Made by a program: the position numbers and the translations under genes
Source: Streptomyces griseocarneus
GTDB lineage: Bacteria > Actinomycetota > Actinomycetes > Streptomycetales > Streptomycetaceae
Assembly: GCA_003674045.1 (NCBI GenBank)
Contig: PENC01000031.1
Span: 1 to 64,000 of the forward strand
Length of the DNA stretch: 64,000 nt
Direction of reading: 5' to 3'
Notes under the pieces: model-generated
Databases searched by the model: none
Seen by the model: only the letters and a program-made list of their open reading frames with translations
Told to the model about the DNA's origin: nothing
In this document: positions 60,304 to 64,000 of the stretch, piece after piece
How positions within the stretch are numbered: the stretch's first letter is position 1
Layout: every line of letters begins with the position of its first letter

Positions 60304-61299
60304 TCACAGCAGCCCCGCACGCGCCGCCTGGATGCCGGCCTGGAAGCGGGTGCGGGCTCCGAGGGAGTCCATCACCTCGCGCACCCAGCGCTGGACCGTA
60401 CGGGGTGAGACGCCGAGCTGGCGGGCGATGCTGTCGTCGGTGAAACCCGCCGAGAGTAGGGTGAGCAACTCCGCTTGGCGGCCGGTCGGGGTGCGGGCGC
60501 GGTCACGGGCGCCGGGGACCCGTACCGCCCGGCTCCAGTACGCCTCGAAGGTCCCCGACAGAGTGGCCAGCAGAGGGGAGGAGCGAATGAGCATGGCGCC
60601 CTGCAGCTCGGCGTCGGCGGACAGCGGAAGCAGGGCCCAACGGTCGTCCACCACGGCCAGCTTGCAGGGCAGCTCGGGGAGGACACGGGCGTCCTCCCCG
60701 GCGGAGGCGAAGGCGTGGATCTCGGCGAGACGGCCGGGGGCGTTGACGGAAGCGGCCTCGTAGACGACGCGGAAGCGCACCCCGCGCGAGAGGACCGAGG
60801 ACTCCAGGGCCGTATCGGCCCGGACGATGTGCGGCGGTTTGTCGAAGAGCCGGACCTGACGCCGCGCCAGGCACAACATGCGCCGCCACAGCTCACCGAT
60901 GGCGGTGGTGCCGGTGACCACTTCGACGAGGTCGGCGGCGTACGGGCGTCTCGTGGTGCGGTAGGCGCGCATGAGCTCGTCGATCCGGCCGCGGGTGCGG
61001 CACAGTTCCTCCTCGCGGCGCAGCAGCAGTGCTTCGAGGGCGAGGTCGGGGGCGGCCGCCGACCAACGGGCGGGGGAGCCCGCGGGGGAGGCCGGACGGC
61101 GGTGCAGCAGTCCGCGCTCGGTGAGTGCGGCCAGGAGCCGTGTGGCCTGCTCGGCCGTGACGGAGAGCTCGTCGGCGAGACGCGCGGCGGTGCAGCCGGG
61201 GGTCGCCAGGACGCGTAGGTAGGCACTCTCCTCCGCCTCGGTGACCCCGAGCGCCTCGAGGAGCCCGGCCGGGGCCGGGCGGGCATCGTGAGCAGGCAC
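60304..61299 (-). CDS. TrmB-like/LuxR-type HTH regulator
   Basis: 331 residues. N-terminal winged helix (TAARLADELSVTAEQATRLL), central sensor region, and C-terminal LuxR-type HTH (LSAGFTDDSIARQLGVSPRT, VQRWVREVMDSLGA). This two-HTH layout is common in Streptomyces and often controls the adjacent gene; the divergent neighbour is the G1 peptidase. Confidence 0.88.
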   Translation of the reverse strand: MPAHDARPAPAGLLEALGVTEAEESAYLRVLATPGCTAARLADELSVTAEQATRLLAALTERGLLHRRPASPAGSPARWSAAAPDLALEALLLRREEELCRTRGRIDELMRAYRTTRRPYAADLVEVVTGTTAIGELWRRMLCLARRQVRLFDKPPHIVRADTALESSVLSRGVRFRVVYEAASVNAPGRLAEIHAFASAGEDARVLPELPCKLAVVDDRWALLPLSADAELQGAMLIRSSPLLATLSGTFEAYWSRAVRVPGARDRARTPTGRQAELLTLLSAGFTDDSIARQLGVSPRTVQRWVREVMDSLGARTRFQAGIQAARAGLL

Positions 61300-61530
61300 T
61301 GGCGACCGCCCTCCGTGGAGTCGCGGCGCGCCCGGTCGGTGTCCCGTAGGCGGGGGGCGGGTCCGCTCTCCACACTCATCATGTCATGTTCCCGCCATGA
61401 CGGATTCCGGCTGTCGCCACTCCCTTGAGCGGTGAACCGACCGCACTCACCATGAGCAGCCCCGGCCGGGACCGCTCAACGCCCCCTCTCCCACCCGTAC
61501 TTCTCACCCACCCCCCAAGGAGCGTGCCCC

Positions 61531-62313
61531 ATGGGCATACGCGCGGGCATCCACGGCCACATCTGTAGCAGACACAGAACGCTGACCGCGGCGGCGGCCA
61601 CCGTACTGCTGGCCGGGGTGCTGGCACCGGCGGGCATCGGTGCCGCCTCTGCCGCCACTCCGCTCTACGGCCCTCGGGCCGGCCACCTCAAGGACAGCAA
61701 CTGGGGCGGCTACGTCGCCCAGGGCTCGTTCACCACCATCACCGGCTCCTGGACCGAACCCCACGTCACCTGCAACACCACCAACGACCTCTTCGCCCCG
61801 TGGGTCGGCATCGACGGCTACGGCTCGCAGTCGGTGGAGCAGACCGGTGTGCAGACCGACTGTTCCAGCGGTTCGCCGGTGCTGTCCGCCTGGTACGAGA
61901 TGTACCCCGCCGCCCCGGTCTACTGGAACGACCCCGTGTCGGAAGGCGACAGCTTCACCGCCTCGGTGACCACGGACGGCAGCGGCACGTACAACCTGAC
62001 GCTCACCGACAACACCAAGGGCTGGACCGAGCGCACCTCCCAGTCCATCGGCGGCCAGAACGCCAGCGCCGAGGCCGTCATCGAATCGCCGACCAGCAGC
62101 TACCCCTCCTTCGGCCGCCTGGACTTCACCAACGTGACGGTGAACGGCGCCCCCTTCGACGCGGCCTCCCCGCAGCCGTTGACCAGCGGCGGCTACACTC
62201 CCGGACCGCTGCGGGGCGGCTCGTTCTCGATGAGCCCCGGCGGCGGCTCCCCGGCGGCGCAGCAGCATCACAGCCGACCGGGCGACATCCGCTGGGGCGC
62301 TCCTCAGGCCTGA
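61531..62313 (+). CDS. Secreted G1 glutamic endopeptidase (eqolisin family)
   Basis: 260 residues with a signal peptide (TAAAATVLLAGVLAPAGIGA). The catalytic Gln fits in APWVGIDGYGSQSVEQTGVQ and the Glu in SAEAVIESPTSSYP, the two residues of scytalidoglutamic-type peptidases. Family members are acid proteases; bacterial copies exist. AAGGAG lies upstream of the ATG. Confidence 0.82.
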   Translation: MGIRAGIHGHICSRHRTLTAAAATVLLAGVLAPAGIGAASAATPLYGPRAGHLKDSNWGGYVAQGSFTTITGSWTEPHVTCNTTNDLFAPWVGIDGYGSQSVEQTGVQTDCSSGSPVLSAWYEMYPAAPVYWNDPVSEGDSFTASVTTDGSGTYNLTLTDNTKGWTERTSQSIGGQNASAEAVIESPTSSYPSFGRLDFTNVTVNGAPFDAASPQPLTSGGYTPGPLRGGSFSMSPGGGSPAAQQHHSRPGDIRWGAPQA

Positions 62314-62609
62314 CGGGCCGGGGGCTTGACCGTTCTCCCGCGGGAGACCCTTCCCCTGATTGCCTTCGCCGTCCTGCTCCGGGCCTGCCGAAGTCCGGAG
62401 CGGGACGGTCGGCCCTGCGCCTGAATTCCAGTGCGCTGCTGGTCAGCCTGGTGCGTATGCTGTGCCGGAGCATTCGACCGACCGACTGTCAGCCGAGGAC
62501 AGCAGTTGGGCACGTGGACGTGGACGAGGAGGTGTCGCTGTGAAGCGGCGAACCCAGCCGCCCGCCCGGAGAGCCCGGGAGAGCGGGCGGCGGTTCCGAT
62601 AGGAACGCG

Positions 62610-62915
62610 ATGTCCCGTACGGACAAGACGAAGCCCCTGTGGGTGCGACACAAGGAACACCGGCCCCGGCCGGTCCACGATCACCGCGACGGCTCCTGTG
62701 ATCTGCCGCCACACCCGATGCGGGAGGACACGGGCACCCGCTGCCGGTGGGAACACCCCGGCACACTGCTGTTCGGTCACACCTGCTGCTCGGGATGCGG
62801 CGCACGCGGCTGCGTCAAGGAGCGTCGGCAGGAGTCCAGGGACAGCAACCGCAAGGAACGCTACGCGGGTCGGCGCGAGGCTCTCCGCCGCGGTGCTGAA
62901 GCGGACGACGCCTGA
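62610..62915 (+). CDS. Small conserved Cys-rich protein
   Basis: 101 residues: SRTDKTKPLWVRHKEHRPRP, then CDLPPH, CRWEH, and HTCCSGCGARGCVKERRQES. Such short, basic Cys/His-rich proteins are conserved in Streptomyces; they may bind zinc or act in phage/conjugative elements, but I know of no function. Confidence 0.6.
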   Translation: MSRTDKTKPLWVRHKEHRPRPVHDHRDGSCDLPPHPMREDTGTRCRWEHPGTLLFGHTCCSGCGARGCVKERRQESRDSNRKERYAGRREALRRGAEADDA

Positions 62916-62922
62916 CCTTGGC

Positions 62923-62940
62923 CCGGGGCAGCCGCCCCGG
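62923..62940 (+). terminator. Hairpin after the small Cys-rich gene
   Basis: CCGGGGC and GCCCCGG form a 7-bp stem with a 4-nt loop nine bases past the stop. Confidence 0.5.
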
Positions 62941-63159
62941 AGGGTGGCGGCGATGACGTCGTGCCCGCTCTCGGCCGCCGTCGCCCCAGGTAGGGCTGGC
63001 GGCGGGGAGACCTGCCCTGCGGTTCTGCTGTCATCCCCTGTGCACTTTCGGCCAACTTGAGCGCCGCTGGGCCCTGACTGCCAACGGGTTGTTGTCATGT
63101 TCGCGACGAACTCGTTTACTGCGGGCAGCAGCTGAGACTCAAGGAGGCGCACCAGTCTC

Positions 63160-63750
63160 ATGATCAAGCGAATAGCCGTCCTGACGGCACTTGTCCCGGC
63201 CATGCTGAGCACTACGGTGGGCGTCGCCACGGCGCACTCCGCTCCGCATGTGACCCCGGCTGTGGTCACCCTGACCTACGACGCCGGCAATGCAGGTCAG
63301 TGGGCGGGCCCGATCAAGCAGGCCGTGCAGAACTGGAACGACGCGGTGCACAACGTGCGCCTGGAGCCGACGAGCACCCCCGGCTCCGCCGACTTCATCT
63401 ACGAGGCGACCAGCGGCTGGCCGCAGACCACGCTGGGGCCCGTCTTCCCCGGCGGCTACGGCGATGTGCAGCTGGGGCAGCAAGCGGTGGACGAGGGCTA
63501 CGACACGACCCGGATCGCGGCACACGAAACCGGGCACATCCTCGGGCTGCCCGACGACTACAGCGGCCCCTGCTCGGAACTCATGTCCGGCCACGGCCCC
63601 GGCACGTCCTGCACGAACGCCAAACCGGACGCGGCCGAGGCGGCGCAGGTCGACAGGAACTACGCCGCCGGCACGCCGACGGCGCGCCCGCATCACCACC
63701 GGGTGGTGATCGATATCTGGTCCGGCCCGGTTCTCACCGGCTCACGCTGA
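63160..63750 (+). CDS. Snapalysin-family zinc metalloprotease (M7)
   Basis: 196 residues with a signal peptide (IAVLTALVPAMLSTTVGVAT). The zinc site is AAHETGHILGLPDDYSG, matching HExxHxxGxxD of snapalysins, followed by CSELMSG with the Met-turn. Snapalysins are small secreted milk-casein proteases of Streptomyces. The usual divergent LysR regulator is not adjacent. Confidence 0.9.
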   Translation: MIKRIAVLTALVPAMLSTTVGVATAHSAPHVTPAVVTLTYDAGNAGQWAGPIKQAVQNWNDAVHNVRLEPTSTPGSADFIYEATSGWPQTTLGPVFPGGYGDVQLGQQAVDEGYDTTRIAAHETGHILGLPDDYSGPCSELMSGHGPGTSCTNAKPDAAEAAQVDRNYAAGTPTARPHHHRVVIDIWSGPVLTGSR

Positions 63751-63906
63751 CTGGTCGGCAGCACACCTGTCGGCCTCGGCGGCGACGCCCTCCACCGCCC
63801 TTGGCTCTCGGCCGACGGGTGGAGGCCGTCGCGGATCCCTGTCAGGTCCTGGTCGCCTGCGACGGCATCACCCCGGATCACCCGGCCTGTTGTCGGAATC
63901 GTCCGG

Positions 63907-64000
63907 TCAGGCCTGGAACTCGGTGAGGTCGATGGAGTGGACGTGCAGCGGAAAGCCGTGCACCGGGTGGACCATTTCGAGCTCCGGCACCATGCCGAGC
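63907..64000 (-). CDS. C-terminal end of a gene entering from the right
   Basis: The minus strand encodes LGMVPELEMVHPVHGFPLHV then HSIDLTEFQA and a stop. Codon use looks coding. Too little is visible to name a family. Confidence 0.55.
   Translation of the reverse strand, partial: LGMVPELEMVHPVHGFPLHVHSIDLTEFQA

Noticed and set aside
1..64000. tRNA, rRNA or attachment sites
   Set aside because: No tRNA cloverleaf, rRNA segment, integrase gene or convincing att repeat was seen by eye; a tRNAscan or repeat search would settle it.

Overview
The window is high-GC actinobacterial DNA, almost certainly Streptomyces: strong third-position G/C, many GTG starts, GGAGG-type ribosome sites, and Streptomyces-style families (snapalysin, G1 peptidase, LCP/DUF6542, MmyB-type XRE, class I lanthipeptide genes). 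All calls were made by reading the sequence; no database search was possible.

Region 1 (1-6.2 kb, mostly minus strand): a NUDIX hydrolase, a VanX-type D-Ala-D-Ala dipeptidase, an ABC exporter and an MFS remnant read leftward. A frameshifted TetR pseudogene, a B-lectin/LysM protein and a decayed Tn3-type transposase follow.

Region 2 (6.6-32.7 kb) is the most unusual part and looks like a magnesium-homeostasis island. It holds three NRAMP-family transporters whose metal-site motifs differ from canonical Mn/Fe NRAMPs, four apparently complete M-box (ykoK-type Mg2+ riboswitch) leaders, one truncated M-box, and five copies of a near-identical 20-bp palindrome (ACTTGCG-N6-CGCAAGT). Four palindromes lie just 5' of an M-box and one lies 5' of the third NRAMP gene. 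Three of the M-boxes are followed by a conserved 24-25 codon leader ORF. Accompanying genes are a stand-alone MgtC-C-terminal (ACT-like) domain protein, a fusion of that domain to an OmpR-type winged helix, an ArsR-family regulator, two intact VOC proteins plus a likely VOC remnant, and two paralogous small proteins. A cation/proton exchanger, a GH47 mannosidase and an MFS transporter lie among these modules. A compact class I lanthipeptide locus (lanB-lanA divergent from lanC) sits between the third NRAMP gene and the fifth regulatory module.

Region 3 (33-40 kb) is more ordinary: ferredoxin-MBL hydrolase, IS5-type transposase remnant, LCP cell-wall ligase with DUF6542 protein, YdjM-like membrane protein, quinone oxidoreductase, and an XRE regulator/membrane protein pair.

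Region 4 (40-58 kb) looks like a conflict or signalling area. It has a protein of about 1,984 residues combining TIR, degenerate calcineurin-like, NACHT, pentapeptide and WD40 segments, next to an SLC13-type permease. A three-gene operon follows (two-TM protein, cupin-like protein, inositol-monophosphatase-family enzyme), then serine hydrolases, a LysR regulator, a methionine aminopeptidase with an altered active-site loop, an XRE/methyltransferase pair separated by a 20-bp-stem palindrome, and an XRE-NACHT membrane protein. Region 5 (58-64 kb) encodes mainly secreted proteins and a LuxR-type regulator.
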